Shown: positions 6,545 through 15,954, numbered from the stretch's first letter. The stretch is DNA of 64,000 nt from Alloalcanivorax xenomutans (GCF_900217905.1 NZ_OBMO01000008.1:62001-126000), one strand, 5' to 3'. Numbers and translations: made by a program. The notes: generated by a model from the sequence alone, not told the origin.

Positions 6545-8488
6545 ATGATCCGTCGCGCCGTACTGGTTTTCAGTTTCGCTTGTAGCGCCCTGGCATGCGC
6601 CGCACAACCCGTGAACACAAATTTCGAGGACGCGCTGCGGGCAGCTCGCGACAATGATTGGGAAACACTGGCGCAATTGGAACCACGCATCGCCCAGGAT
6701 TATCCGCTGCGCGATTATCTCGAATTCCACCACCTGCGCAGGGACCTGCCGGAGCTGAATCCATCGCGTCTGCGCGACTACGAAAACCGCTATCCCCGCT
6801 CCCCGTTGCCAACGGACATCCGCCAGATTGCCTTGATCGCCTATGCCAAGGCAGGCCGCTGGGACGCCGCCGCCGAGGCCATGGACACCCCTCCCAGCGC
6901 CATCGAAGCACGCTGTTACTATCAAAGGGCGCAATTGCGCCGCGATCGCGACGCGGCGCTGCAAGACGCCCGTGAAATCTGGCTGGCCGGCCAATCCCGC
7001 CCTTCCGCCTGTGATCCGCTGTTCGAAGCCGCCCAGGCCGCCGGCGTCATCGGCCAGGAGGAAATCTGGCAACGCATGCAACTGGCGTTCGAAGCGCGGG
7101 CCACCGGTTTGATGCGCTACCTCAAGCGCATGCTGGACGAACCTTATCAAACCGCCGGTGAATGGCTGGAGCAGCTTTATCACAATCCAGATAAGGTCGG
7201 AGAGTTGCCGGCGACACTACCCGATATCCGGCGTCAGGAGCTGGTTTCCGCGGCGCTGCAGCGCATGGCCTATACCAATACCAGCGGCGCCCGCCAGGCC
7301 TTCGAACAAAGAGCCAGACGATGGGGGCTCACTGATGCGCGGCTGCGTAACGCCGCTGGCGACCGGATTGCTTTTTACTCCACGATCCGTGGCGTTCGCG
7401 AGAATCAGGACTGGCTGGACCAATGGTTGTCGGATCACCCCGATACCGCCCTGCTGGACCAGCGTATTCGCCGCGCCATCATCGAGCAGGACTGGTCTGC
7501 CGTGACGCGCTGGATTCAACAGTTACCCGCCGAGGAAGCCGCCGACAGCCGCTGGCGCTACTGGGCCGGCCGCGCCGCCTGGGAAAACGGCCAGCGGAAC
7601 CAAGCGACACCGCTATGGCAGCAGGCCGCCGAGCAACGGAATTTCTACGGTTTTCTGGCCGCCGACCAGCTCGGACAGACCTACAGCTTCAATCAGCGGG
7701 CCTACCAGCCCGATGCCAATGTCAGCCTGCCCCCCGGCGTGATCCGCGTGCGTTTGCTGCGTGACATGGGAGAGTACGGTGCCGCCTGGAAAGAATGGCA
7801 CTGGCTGATGTTGCACAACGATCGCCCCCATCAGGACCGCCTGGCCCAGTACGCGCTGGAGCAGGGCTGGTACGATCTGACCGTACAGGCATCCATCCAG
7901 GCCAAGGCCTGGGACACGCTGGCCTGGCGCTTCCCCGCCGCCTACAGCCAGGAATTCGCCCGCGCCAGTGCTCGCCACAAACTGGACCCGTGGCTGGCGA
8001 TGGCGATTTCCCGCCGCGAAAGTGCCTTCAATCCCCGCGCCCAGTCCCATGCCGGCGCCATGGGACTGATGCAGCTGATGCCCGGTACCGCCCGCAAGGT
8101 CGCGTTGGATGAGGAGCAGCCGGCACCATCCCGTGATCAGGTTTTTGATCCATGGACCAATATCAATCTGGGCAGCCGCTACCTCTCCGATATGCTGGAC
8201 CGGTTCAATGGCAACCGGATTCTGGCCCTGGCCGCCTACAACGCCGGGCCGGGCCGTATTCCGCAGTGGCTGCCGGAACGAAGCGACAGCCGCCCGATGG
8301 ATGTGTGGATCGAGTCCATTCCCTTCCGCGAAACCCGCGAGTATGTGCAGGCGGTGCTCACCTACCGGGTACTACTGGCCGGTCTACACGCCCCAAACGA
8401 GAAAGTGCATTTGACCACCCCGGCGGAACGCGACGTGGACTATTCCCAGGCGCTTTTGCAAAGCGATGAGGCACTGGTGAGGAAATAA
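6545..8488 (+). CDS. slt: Soluble lytic murein transglycosylase
   Basis: Periplasmic enzyme that cleaves MurNAc-GlcNAc bonds to 1,6-anhydro products. The protein has 647 residues with a signal peptide (RAVLVFSFACSALACAAQ). A long alpha-helical superhelical U/L domain spans roughly residues 25-470. The SLT catalytic domain holds AISRRESAFNP with catalytic Glu492, then GAMGLMQLMPGTA and ALAAYNAGPGRI. Length and order match E. coli Slt70. GGAGGCAGG precedes the ATG. Transcription probably ends at the BIME hairpin directly downstream. Confidence 0.95.
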   Translation: MIRRAVLVFSFACSALACAAQPVNTNFEDALRAARDNDWETLAQLEPRIAQDYPLRDYLEFHHLRRDLPELNPSRLRDYENRYPRSPLPTDIRQIALIAYAKAGRWDAAAEAMDTPPSAIEARCYYQRAQLRRDRDAALQDAREIWLAGQSRPSACDPLFEAAQAAGVIGQEEIWQRMQLAFEARATGLMRYLKRMLDEPYQTAGEWLEQLYHNPDKVGELPATLPDIRRQELVSAALQRMAYTNTSGARQAFEQRARRWGLTDARLRNAAGDRIAFYSTIRGVRENQDWLDQWLSDHPDTALLDQRIRRAIIEQDWSAVTRWIQQLPAEEAADSRWRYWAGRAAWENGQRNQATPLWQQAAEQRNFYGFLAADQLGQTYSFNQRAYQPDANVSLPPGVIRVRLLRDMGEYGAAWKEWHWLMLHNDRPHQDRLAQYALEQGWYDLTVQASIQAKAWDTLAWRFPAAYSQEFARASARHKLDPWLAMAISRRESAFNPRAQSHAGAMGLMQLMPGTARKVALDEEQPAPSRDQVFDPWTNINLGSRYLSDMLDRFNGNRILALAAYNAGPGRIPQWLPERSDSRPMDVWIESIPFRETREYVQAVLTYRVLLAGLHAPNEKVHLTTPAERDVDYSQALLQSDEALVRK

Positions 8489-8499
8489 TAAAAGGGCTA

Positions 8500-8593
8500 C
8501 GAAGCCACTGTAGGAGCTTGCCTGCAAGCGAATGGGTATTTCTCAGGCATTCTCGGGATATTCGCTTGCGGGCAAGCTCCTACAGTGGCTTCG
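8500..8593. repeat. REP pair (BIME) between convergent genes
   Basis: A 34-bp arm (8500-8533) and its inverted copy (8560-8593) differ at one position and flank a 26-bp spacer. Each arm holds the core GTAGGAGCTTGC followed by GCAAGCGAAT, itself an internal hairpin. A related single copy lies at 32626-32660. The position between the stops of slt and the convergent gene suggests a bidirectional termination or mRNA-end role. Confidence 0.85.
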
Positions 8594-8616
8594 TGGTCTG
8601 GTCCGTGGGAAGCAGC

Positions 8617-9363
8617 CTAGTTCAGCTGGCGGATATGATAGTTAAGGCGCCCGTCGCGCACAGACGCGGCCAGCGCCGGATGCGCTTGCACCCGGCGCCG
8701 CAAGTGAACGCTGCGCGCCGGCAATCGGGAAAACGCCACCACCGCATTATGGCAATCCCCGCAGGACAGACGAAAACGGCTGGCCCAACCGGCCATGGCG
8801 GCGGAACCGGCCGCGTGGCTGTCGCGAAATTCGCGATAATCACCGAAGTTCATCACCAATACGCCATGCTCGGAGACATGCCGGCTCAAGCTGTCGCACC
8901 AGTCGCGATCCGCCGCCACCGCCCGCGTTACCGATTCGTCACTGGGCGCGAACAGGTCCTCAATGATCAAATCGAAAGGCGGCCCCTGGTAATCACGCAA
9001 CCATTGCACCGCGTCGCCTTCCACGGTTTCCATATCATCGTCGATCACCTGAAACACGTCCCGCGCCACGGTCAGATGCAACGGGTCCATTTCCACCGCC
9101 ACCAGACACTCCGGTTTCAATAACCGGCGCAGCGGCGGGATCAGCGTGCCGCCTCCCAAACCCAGCACCAGCACCCGCCGCAGCCGTTCCGGTTCTCCCA
9201 ATAACGCCGGCAACCACAACAGATCCCAGACACTGCCGGTGACCAAACGGCGGGGGTGGAATTCGGAGTGCTGCACCCCATTGGCGTACAGCTCCAAAGT
9301 GGTTCGCCGGCGACGTACCTGATAACACACCCCGTCGTGCTGCTGCTCCCAGATCAGACTCAT
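8617..9363 (-). CDS. Spermidine-synthase-like methyltransferase-fold protein
   Basis: A 248-residue protein with the spermidine synthase / SAM-dependent fold. VLVLGLGGGTLIPPLRRLL is the nucleotide-binding loop, VAVEMDPLHLTVA follows strand 2, and VEGDAVQWL and FDLIIEDLFAP are motif II/III equivalents. True spermidine synthases have a DxxD-like active site; here EDLF replaces it, so aminopropyl transfer is doubtful. No speD is nearby. The start is one base after the stop of the DUF748 gene (TAAATG), so the two are translationally coupled. Confidence 0.75.
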   Translation of the reverse strand: MSLIWEQQHDGVCYQVRRRRTTLELYANGVQHSEFHPRRLVTGSVWDLLWLPALLGEPERLRRVLVLGLGGGTLIPPLRRLLKPECLVAVEMDPLHLTVARDVFQVIDDDMETVEGDAVQWLRDYQGPPFDLIIEDLFAPSDESVTRAVAADRDWCDSLSRHVSEHGVLVMNFGDYREFRDSHAAGSAAMAGWASRFRLSCGDCHNAVVAFSRLPARSVHLRRRVQAHPALAASVRDGRLNYHIRQLN

Positions 9364-12300
9364 TTAATCGTTGCCCAGCCCAAGTTGAATGCCAGCCAGT
9401 TTACCGTCCACGACCGGTTCGCCGAGACGAACGCGGCCCGCATCCAGCCCATGCTGCTCAACCAGTTCGTTACGCGCGTTCTCCGCCCGCTGGGTCGCCA
9501 GTGTCCGCAGCGTCTGTGCGTTGACATCCTTGGCGGCGGCGTCCACCAGCCGCTCCCAGGCCAGCCGGGCACGGCGGGCATCGGCCTCGTCATCCCGGCC
9601 TTCGACGCCCAACTCGGCGCTGTCGGTATCGAATCGGCTTTCGAATTCCTTGACGATGCGCTTGCCCCAACGGCTATCGGCCAGAGCGGCCTGCTCTCCC
9701 GGCCAGTCGCCGCGGAACAGACCTTCACTCAATTGCTCGCCCAGGGCCTGGCGAGCAAAGGCGGCCCGGTCCTCGTCATTGGTTTGTCCGCTGAGTGCCA
9801 CCGACAGGCCCGGCCTTTTGCTGAGCACGTCATTCAGGGTCGCCAGATTCTGCCGGGTTTCCGCACCGGGCATGGCTTCGCCGGCGGGAAACGCGATCTG
9901 CTCCAGATCCTTGCCACCGGCCAGACTGGACAACAGCGAGAATGGCGCTGTGGCGGCTTTCACCAAGACGTTCTTGATCACCGTGAAGACCAGTCCGGTA
10001 ACACTGAAACTGGGGTCGTTCATGTCTCCGGACACGTTCAGCGGAAGATTGATCATGCCCGAGGAATCACGCAGCACCGACAAACCCAGCCGCACCGGCG
10101 CATTCACGGCTTCATCGCTCTGCACCCGGTCCCCCAGGAAAAAGCGGTCGGCGGCCACCGTGGAGCGGCTTTCCAACTGATTGTTTTCGATCTTCACCGT
10201 GGAGTTCACGCTCAACAGGCCGCGGCGCACCGCGTAGCCGAGAAAGCGCCCTGTGTAGGGGGTCAGCCCTTCCATGCCATAGCTTTGGAAATCCATTTTC
10301 AGGTCCAGGAACAACGGATCCGGTGACACCGTGCCTTCCGCTTTCAAAGGCGCATTGCCGTTCACCTTGCCGTTCAGGGTGATCGCCGCACGGCCTCCGC
10401 CAGTGTCGAAGTTGCGCACCGTGCTGTTCCATTGTTCCAGGGAAATGGCGAACGGTTTCGACAGCGACGCATCGTTGTGCGCCAGCTTCGAATTCTTCAC
10501 GCGGACCTGTTTCAGGCCGACCCGCCAGGCCGGCCCGCCGGCGTCACCGCCACCACCGCCGGTGCCAAGCCGCGACACCAGGTCCCGGCCCTGGGCGTCA
10601 ACGCGATTGACCAGATCCAAGCCGCTGATATCAATATTCGCTACCGTGGCGCGATGCTCGGCGGTGTTGACGGACACACCACTGGCCTGCATCGCCGCCA
10701 ATTTGGCGAAGCTCTGGCCATTGCCTTCAAGCAGGTCAAGGTTGTTCAATCCGGCGCCGCCGGACACAGTCACCACCGGTTGCTCGCCGGACACATCCAC
10801 CTTCACGTCCGCGCTGGCCTGGCCGCTGCGAACGGTGATCGGCACCGCCTGTTTCACCCAGGGAGCGAACGCCGGAAGCGGGATAGCGTCCGCTTTGATC
10901 GCCGCGGAGACGTTCAGCGGCGACAGACTGCCTTCGCCGCTGTGATTGAGCTGGCCACTCTCCGCCAGCACCGCGTCGCCCTGCCAATGCCAGCTGATCT
11001 GGTCGCCCACGGTCACATCGGTGACGGTCAGATTGGTGTTGGTGAGCGCCACCGGCGTGGCTGGATTCACGGTTTTGTCCAGCAATGTCAGTTGCGCTTG
11101 TTCCAACGCCACCGTTTGCAAGGTTACCCGCCAGGGTTCACCGGCACTGTCTTCGGTGTTTTCACCGGCCTCTTCGGACGCGTTACGCGGCAGGAACAGG
11201 GTGGCCAGATCGAGCCCCTCCTGATCCAGCTCCGCTTTCACCACCGCGTCACTGATGCGCACTTCCGGCACCGTTACCTCCCGGGCCACGGTGTCCAGGC
11301 TTACACCTTTGACGGCGATACGTGGCAGGGTCAGATTGGCCTCTTCCTGGCCGGTACGGCGGATCACCAGGTTAGCCAGTTCCAAAGAACCGTTACTCAC
11401 CGTCAGGCCCTGTCCCTGTTCCGCCGAGAACCGGTAATCCGCGCTCAACGCCAGTTGGCCGGACGGTATGCGAAAATCGAACTGGGAACGCAGCAACCGG
11501 GCAAAGGAGACCAGATCCACCTGGCTCATACTCAGCCGCCCATCGGTGCTCAACGGCAGCAGATTAAAGCGGCCGCTCCACTCCAGCGTGCCGCCATCCG
11601 GCCCTTCGATATTCAGAGCGTAACGATTGTCTTCCTGCTCCGGCGTGCGGGTAGTGAGGTCCTCGACCTTGAATTCCACCGGCAGCGTCAGCGTCACCGG
11701 TTCCTCGCCGGTGGCGTCGATGAAGCGCACCTGGCCCGCGGTCAATTGCAGCACATCCACGGTCAGCGCCGGCACCGGGGAGTCCTGTTGTCGCGCCCCG
11801 TCAGCCTCGTCGACCGATGCTTCTTCCGCTACCAGCTGTTCCCGTGGCTCCCGGGGTTCCTGTTGTTGCTGCTCGGAGATGTCTTGCTGCTCCGGTTCGC
11901 TGCCCGCCACGGTATCGGAGCCATTCGTATCAGAGCTATCCGCATCGGCGGGCGGCTGTGAGAGTCGGGCAAGGATGTCGTCGATACTCAGCTCGCCGCC
12001 CTTGCCCCGCCACATTCCCGCGTCCAGCCCATCCAGGCTGATTTCCCTGACCCACGGACGCCAATGGAACAGCGAAGACCAGAACTGGGCATTGACGAAC
12101 AAACGCTGAAACCCCAGCAGGGTGTCGGTGCGGTCATCGGCGATATCGAACCCTTCCACGGTGGCCGATAAAACGAAGGGATTGAGACTGACCTTTTCCA
12201 CGGTCACCGTCCGACCCAGCAGTGAGGACAATTCCTCCTCCGCCTTGCCGCGCAACCAGCCGGGCAGGATCAGTCCCACCACCACCAGATACAGGACATA

Positions 12301-12372
12301 GAGGAAGAGGCAGATCACCACCGTACGCCGGCCCCAGCCCTGGCGACGCCACCACTTTAATGGGGTGTCCAT
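9364..12372 (-). CDS. DUF748 (AsmA-like) inner-membrane-anchored protein
   Basis: The product is about 1002 residues, with one N-terminal membrane helix (VVICLFLYVLYLVVVGLILP) and a very long periplasmic part rich in beta-strand motifs. This is the pattern of DUF748/AsmA-like proteins, relatives of the bridge-like lipid-transport group. An acidic, Gln/Glu-rich, low-complexity insert lies at roughly residues 125-185. The C-terminal region (VLSKRPGLSVALSGQTNDED) resembles OmpA-like dyad strands seen in DUF748 proteins. The frame is open to 12453, but AGGAG 7 nt before ATG 12372 (MDTPLKWW) fixes the start. It may act in envelope lipid transport or assembly; that is inference. Confidence 0.85.
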   Translation of the reverse strand: MDTPLKWWRRQGWGRRTVVICLFLYVLYLVVVGLILPGWLRGKAEEELSSLLGRTVTVEKVSLNPFVLSATVEGFDIADDRTDTLLGFQRLFVNAQFWSSLFHWRPWVREISLDGLDAGMWRGKGGELSIDDILARLSQPPADADSSDTNGSDTVAGSEPEQQDISEQQQQEPREPREQLVAEEASVDEADGARQQDSPVPALTVDVLQLTAGQVRFIDATGEEPVTLTLPVEFKVEDLTTRTPEQEDNRYALNIEGPDGGTLEWSGRFNLLPLSTDGRLSMSQVDLVSFARLLRSQFDFRIPSGQLALSADYRFSAEQGQGLTVSNGSLELANLVIRRTGQEEANLTLPRIAVKGVSLDTVAREVTVPEVRISDAVVKAELDQEGLDLATLFLPRNASEEAGENTEDSAGEPWRVTLQTVALEQAQLTLLDKTVNPATPVALTNTNLTVTDVTVGDQISWHWQGDAVLAESGQLNHSGEGSLSPLNVSAAIKADAIPLPAFAPWVKQAVPITVRSGQASADVKVDVSGEQPVVTVSGGAGLNNLDLLEGNGQSFAKLAAMQASGVSVNTAEHRATVANIDISGLDLVNRVDAQGRDLVSRLGTGGGGGDAGGPAWRVGLKQVRVKNSKLAHNDASLSKPFAISLEQWNSTVRNFDTGGGRAAITLNGKVNGNAPLKAEGTVSPDPLFLDLKMDFQSYGMEGLTPYTGRFLGYAVRRGLLSVNSTVKIENNQLESRSTVAADRFFLGDRVQSDEAVNAPVRLGLSVLRDSSGMINLPLNVSGDMNDPSFSVTGLVFTVIKNVLVKAATAPFSLLSSLAGGKDLEQIAFPAGEAMPGAETRQNLATLNDVLSKRPGLSVALSGQTNDEDRAAFARQALGEQLSEGLFRGDWPGEQAALADSRWGKRIVKEFESRFDTDSAELGVEGRDDEADARRARLAWERLVDAAAKDVNAQTLRTLATQRAENARNELVEQHGLDAGRVRLGEPVVDGKLAGIQLGLGND

Positions 12373-12483
12373 GTCAGTCTCCTGTTCCTTTATCGACGGC
12401 GAGACCGCCGCCGCGGTTTCCACGGCCATTGTGCCGGGAATCAGCGCCGGCACAATCGGGGCCTTCCTTTTTGGAGAGCCCCC

Positions 12484-12960
12484 ATGAGCGACAATTATCT
12501 ACTTAGTCTGTACCGCAAGACCCGCCGGATTCCCAAGGGGCGGGAATTGTTTTCCCTGATTTTCAGCCGCAAGGCGCCTTATTTCGGCACTGTCCGGCCA
12601 CTCATCGCTGAATTGCGGCCCAACTACTGCGAAGTTCACATTAAAAAGCGCAAGGCGGTGGAGAACCACATCGGCACCGTTCATGTCATCGCCATTTGTA
12701 ATGCCCTGGAAGCCGCCATGGGTGCCATGGCCGAGGCATCCATTCCCAAACACCTGCGCTGGATTCCCAAGGGCATGGACGTGCGCTACACGGCCAAGGC
12801 CAGCAGCGACATCGTCGCCACCGCCGAAGTGGACGCCGATGCCTGGGAAAACGGCCCGGACCTGCCGGTTACCGTCACCGCCCGTCGCGACGACGGTACC
12901 GTCGTGGTGGCCGGGACCATTCATCTCTGGGTCACCGAGAAACCGGCCCGGGACGCCTGA
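12484..12960 (+). CDS. DUF4442 hotdog-fold protein (thioesterase-like)
   Basis: A 158-residue protein resembling DUF4442, a hotdog-fold family related to acyl-CoA thioesterases such as YiiD/PaaI. Seen here are RPLIAELRPNYCEVHIKKRKAVENHIGTVH, then AICNALEAAMGAMAEASIP (the central hotdog helix) and the later strands VRYTAKASSDIVATAEV. The N-terminal block FSLIFSRKAPYFGTV is typical of the family. The substrate is unknown. It is divergent from the DUF748 gene and converges with a hydrolase gene 6 bp away. Confidence 0.8.
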   Translation: MSDNYLLSLYRKTRRIPKGRELFSLIFSRKAPYFGTVRPLIAELRPNYCEVHIKKRKAVENHIGTVHVIAICNALEAAMGAMAEASIPKHLRWIPKGMDVRYTAKASSDIVATAEVDADAWENGPDLPVTVTARRDDGTVVVAGTIHLWVTEKPARDA

Positions 12961-12966
12961 CGTCCG

Positions 12967-13608
12967 CTAGTGCGCATCAATGAATCCATGGATGCGATCC
13001 GCCGCCTCACGCAGGTTGTCCTGATGGCTTACCGGCGCCGATTTGCGCGGCTTCAGGTCGTGATCCCCATCGGGCAGCCAGGTCACCGTCACCCGGTTGC
13101 CCAGCGCATAACCGGCCACCTCCGGCGGCTTGCCGAACGGGTCCCGCTCACCCTGGCAGATCAGCGTCGGCCGCGACAACAGCGGCAAGTGTTCGGTGCG
13201 CGTACGCTCCGGCTTCCCCGGCGGATGGAATGGATAGCCCAGGGCCACAACGCCGGCCCAGGGCTGTTCGCCCGCTCCGGTGTCCGCCGCCAGCAGCGTT
13301 GCCATGCGGCCTCCCATGGATTTGCCGCCAATCCACAGCGGCAGTCCGGCGCTGTTTTCCTTGAGCACCTCGCCCACAACGGCATCGAACCTCGCCAGCA
13401 ACTTCCCGGCCCGGTCCGGCGGTGCCTTGACGCCTTCGCGCCGCCGCCGGTCCATATAATCGAATTCAAAGCGGGCCACCTGAATACCCCGCTCCGCCAG
13501 CAGTTCCGCCATGCCGGTCATAAACGGACTGTCCATCGGCGCCCCGGCGCCGTGGGCCAGCACCAGGGTAGCTTTTGGCCGCTCCGGCCGATTCCACAAC
13601 AACGACAA
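12967..13608 (-). CDS. Alpha/beta hydrolase, TEX30/KANL3-like family
   Basis: A 213-residue alpha/beta hydrolase. The oxyanion region is LVLAHGAGAPMDSPFM. IGGKSMGGRMA carries the GxSxG-type nucleophile (Ser), LICQGERDPFG the acid strand, and WLPDGDHDLKPR the catalytic His. The pattern matches the small TEX30/KANL3/dienelactone-hydrolase-like group. It appears to start at TTG 13608, supported by GAGGAG 8 nt upstream; no in-frame ATG precedes the first strand. It follows the SDR gene by 18 nt in the same orientation, so the two probably form an operon. Confidence 0.8.
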   Translation of the reverse strand: MSLLWNRPERPKATLVLAHGAGAPMDSPFMTGMAELLAERGIQVARFEFDYMDRRRREGVKAPPDRAGKLLARFDAVVGEVLKENSAGLPLWIGGKSMGGRMATLLAADTGAGEQPWAGVVALGYPFHPPGKPERTRTEHLPLLSRPTLICQGERDPFGKPPEVAGYALGNRVTVTWLPDGDHDLKPRKSAPVSHQDNLREAADRIHGFIDAH

Positions 13609-13626
13609 CGATCGGTCTCCTCACCA

Positions 13627-14388
13627 TCAGGCCTGCAACCAGGCGGCCATACGACGGGTCACCAGGCGCGGGGAGAATTTACCAAGCCACACCAGCAACC
13701 GGTTGCGCCAGCCGGTTACCACGATGGCCCGCCGCCGGTGCTCCAGAGCCTGACGCACCACATCGCGGGGCTGCATGGTACCGGCCCTGAACAGCCGGGT
13801 CCCGCTCATGTTGGCCTGCTCGGCGAATTCGGTACGGGTGGCACCAGGACAAAGCGTACTGACCTCAATACCCTGCCCGCGCAATTCCTCATGCAGAGCT
13901 TCGCTGAAGGACAGGACAAACGCCTTGGTGGCGTAGTAAACCGCCATGTTCGGCCCGGCCTGAAAGGCGGCGGTGGAGGCCACGTTGATAATGAACGCAT
14001 CGCGGGCATTGCTCAGTTGCGGCAGCACCTGCCAGGTCAGCGCCACCAGCGAATTGACGTTCACCTGAATCATGTTCATCTGCCGTGACAACGGCAGATC
14101 CTTGAATGGCCCCCGCTCCCCGAAACCGGCGTTATTGATCAACCCCACCAGACGAATGGCGCGGGTATCCAGGTCGTGTATCAGGCGCGATACCGCATCG
14201 GGTCTGGCCAGATCGCATTCCAGCGCCACCACCTCGATATTGAACGAGGCCGCCAGTTCCTCGCCCAGCCGCCGCAGGGCCGGCAAACGCCGCGCCGCCA
14301 GCACCAGGTTGTACCCTTCCGCCGCCAATTGCCGGGCGAAAGCATCGCCAATACCGGCACTGGCGCCGGTGATCAGTACCGCTTCCAT
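13627..14388 (-). CDS. Short-chain dehydrogenase/reductase
   Basis: A 253-residue classical SDR. The cofactor motif is TGASAGIG (residues 7-14), LINNAGFGERG is the NAG block, INVASTAAF gives the catalytic Ser, and YYATKAFV provides Tyr and Lys. The C-terminal segment (RNRLLVWLGKFSPRLVTRRMAAWL) looks membrane-associating, as in DltE/YdfG-like SDRs annotated as fatty acyl or sorbitol reductases. AARRLPALRRL after strand 2 suggests NADP(H). It is upstream of the hydrolase gene. The substrate is unknown. Confidence 0.85.
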   Translation of the reverse strand: MEAVLITGASAGIGDAFARQLAAEGYNLVLAARRLPALRRLGEELAASFNIEVVALECDLARPDAVSRLIHDLDTRAIRLVGLINNAGFGERGPFKDLPLSRQMNMIQVNVNSLVALTWQVLPQLSNARDAFIINVASTAAFQAGPNMAVYYATKAFVLSFSEALHEELRGQGIEVSTLCPGATRTEFAEQANMSGTRLFRAGTMQPRDVVRQALEHRRRAIVVTGWRNRLLVWLGKFSPRLVTRRMAAWLQA

Positions 14389-14505
14389 ACCCCGCTCCGT
14401 CGATGGTTCAGATGCCCTCAGTTAACGCTTTTTTCACTGCATATTTAAGTGTCGATTCGTAAAAGCCTGTTCAAAATGGCGCTGACCGCGAACGCCGGAG
14501 AAATT

Positions 14506-15552
14506 CTAATCCCCCCACAGACTCATCTGGCCTTCCAGGCCCGGAGGCCGAAAACCGGAGACATCCAGCTTGAAACCTTCCCGGGGCGCCAGACCGTGAC
14601 GCTGGCAGGCGTTGCGGAACCGCTGGGACAACAACGACGCCCAAGGCCCCTTGCCCTGATGACGATGGAACCAACGGCTGTCATAAGCGGCGCCGCCGTG
14701 CAGCTCCCGCAACGTCGCCATCACCCGCCCGGCGCGATCCGGATAATGCTCCCGCAGCCACTGTTCCCACAGAGCGCCCAGTTCATGGGGCAGACGCAGT
14801 ACCACATAACCGGCGCTGCGGGCGCCGGCGGCGGCCACCTGCTCGACAATATCTTCCAGTTCGTGATCATTGATGAACGGAATCAACGGCGCCACCAGCA
14901 CCGTCACCGGCACACCGGCCCGGGCCAGCTCCCGCACCACCCGCACCCGCTCGCGGCCGGCGGTGGCACGTGGCTCCAACTGATTCTTCACCGTATTGTC
15001 CAGGGTGGTCACCGACACCGCCACGCTGGCCCGCCCGTTCCGTGCCATCGGCGCGATCAGATCCAGATCCCGCAGCACCAGAGCGCTTTTGGTGATCAGG
15101 CTGAACGGGTGCGCGCAATCGGACAACACTTGCAGGATTTCCCGGGTAATGCGCCGCTCCCGTTCCACCGGTTGATAGGGATCGGTGGCGGTACCGATCA
15201 CCAGCGGGCGGCAACGGTAGCCCGGCTTGCGCAGCGCATCACGCAACACCTCGGCGGCGTTGTCCTTACAAAAAATCTCGCTTTCAAAATCCTGCCCCGG
15301 GGACAGATCCACATAGGCGTGATTGGGGCGGGCGAAACAGTAAATGCAGCCATGCTCGCAGCCCCGATAGGGATTGATACTGCTGTCAAAGTGCAGATCC
15401 GGGCTGCGATTATGGGTAATAACGGAACGGGCGATTTCCCGGTGGTAGCGAGTGGGCCGCGCCGTCGGAGGCTCGTCCCTTTCTATCCGGGTTACCGCGA
15501 AACGACCCGGGCATTCGCTCAGGGTACCCCGATTACCAGCTTGGTTGGCCAT
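14506..15552 (-). CDS. PA0069-type radical SAM protein (SplB-related), SOS-controlled
   Basis: A 348-residue radical SAM enzyme. YRGCEHGCIYCFARPNHAY holds the CxxxCxxC 4Fe-4S motif. The surrounding DSSINPY and the later IGTATDPYQPVER are characteristic of the SplB/PA0069 family, distantly related to spore photoproduct lyase. Its reaction is not established. A perfect LexA-type box at 15568-15587 ends 16 bp from the ATG, so the gene should be induced by DNA damage, which fits a repair role. Start ATG 15552 has GAGGGCGG upstream. Confidence 0.88.
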   Translation of the reverse strand: MANQAGNRGTLSECPGRFAVTRIERDEPPTARPTRYHREIARSVITHNRSPDLHFDSSINPYRGCEHGCIYCFARPNHAYVDLSPGQDFESEIFCKDNAAEVLRDALRKPGYRCRPLVIGTATDPYQPVERERRITREILQVLSDCAHPFSLITKSALVLRDLDLIAPMARNGRASVAVSVTTLDNTVKNQLEPRATAGRERVRVVRELARAGVPVTVLVAPLIPFINDHELEDIVEQVAAAGARSAGYVVLRLPHELGALWEQWLREHYPDRAGRVMATLRELHGGAAYDSRWFHRHQGKGPWASLLSQRFRNACQRHGLAPREGFKLDVSGFRPPGLEGQMSLWGD

Positions 15553-15567
15553 GATCCGCCCTCAAAA

Positions 15568-15587
15568 TACTGTTCTTTTGAACAGTA
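15568..15587 (-). promoter_or_regulatory. LexA (SOS) box
   Basis: TACTGTTCTTTTGAACAGTA is a CTGT-N8-ACAG site with extended TA flanks and near-perfect dyad symmetry; AA/TT extend the dyad one base further at each side. It lies in the 90-bp gap before the radical SAM gene, 15 bp upstream of its start codon, where LexA would block the promoter. Confidence 0.88.
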
Positions 15588-15642
15588 TTATCAGGACAGA
15601 TCAGAGCCAACGCAAGCGCTTTGGATGGCGCCGGAGGAAGAG

Positions 15643-15954
15643 TTAGTGCAGCGGTATCGGCTGGACCAGCACCCAGGGCTTGACCACCAGGGTCCATAAC
15701 TCCTGATCGGCCGCGAACCAGTCCCTGGCCTGCTCATCCTGGACCAGATCCACTTCGCCGCTGTGTCGCCAGGCGGCGATTTGCGCCGCCTGATCCTCGG
15801 CGAACGCCGCCGCCACATCGATCAGGTCCAGGTGGGCGGCCACCGCCACCACCTGGCCCCGGGCGAAAAACGGTTGCAACTCGGACCAGCGTATCGGAGC
15901 GGTTTCCTGATTCAGTTTTTCTCGCAATACCTGGCCGGGGGAAGGCTCGGTCAT
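15643..15954 (-). CDS. DUF2288 protein
   Basis: A cytoplasmic protein of 103 residues starting MTEPSPGQVLREKLNQETAP. It contains the DUF2288 pattern IRWSELQPFFARGQVV, then DLIDVAAAFAEDQ and WTLVVKPWVLVQ. The frame extends further upstream to 16071 but would then overlap the PhoD gene. The ATG at 15954 begins the conserved part. The family has no known function. It lies upstream of the SOS-controlled radical SAM gene, but the SOS box sits between them. Confidence 0.8.
   Translation of the reverse strand: MTEPSPGQVLREKLNQETAPIRWSELQPFFARGQVVAVAAHLDLIDVAAAFAEDQAAQIAAWRHSGEVDLVQDEQARDWFAADQELWTLVVKPWVLVQPIPLH

Noticed and set aside
10432-11961. 509-residue plus-strand frame inside the DUF748 gene
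   Set aside because: Antisense shadow; the DUF748 frame has a signal anchor, a good ribosome site and family features.
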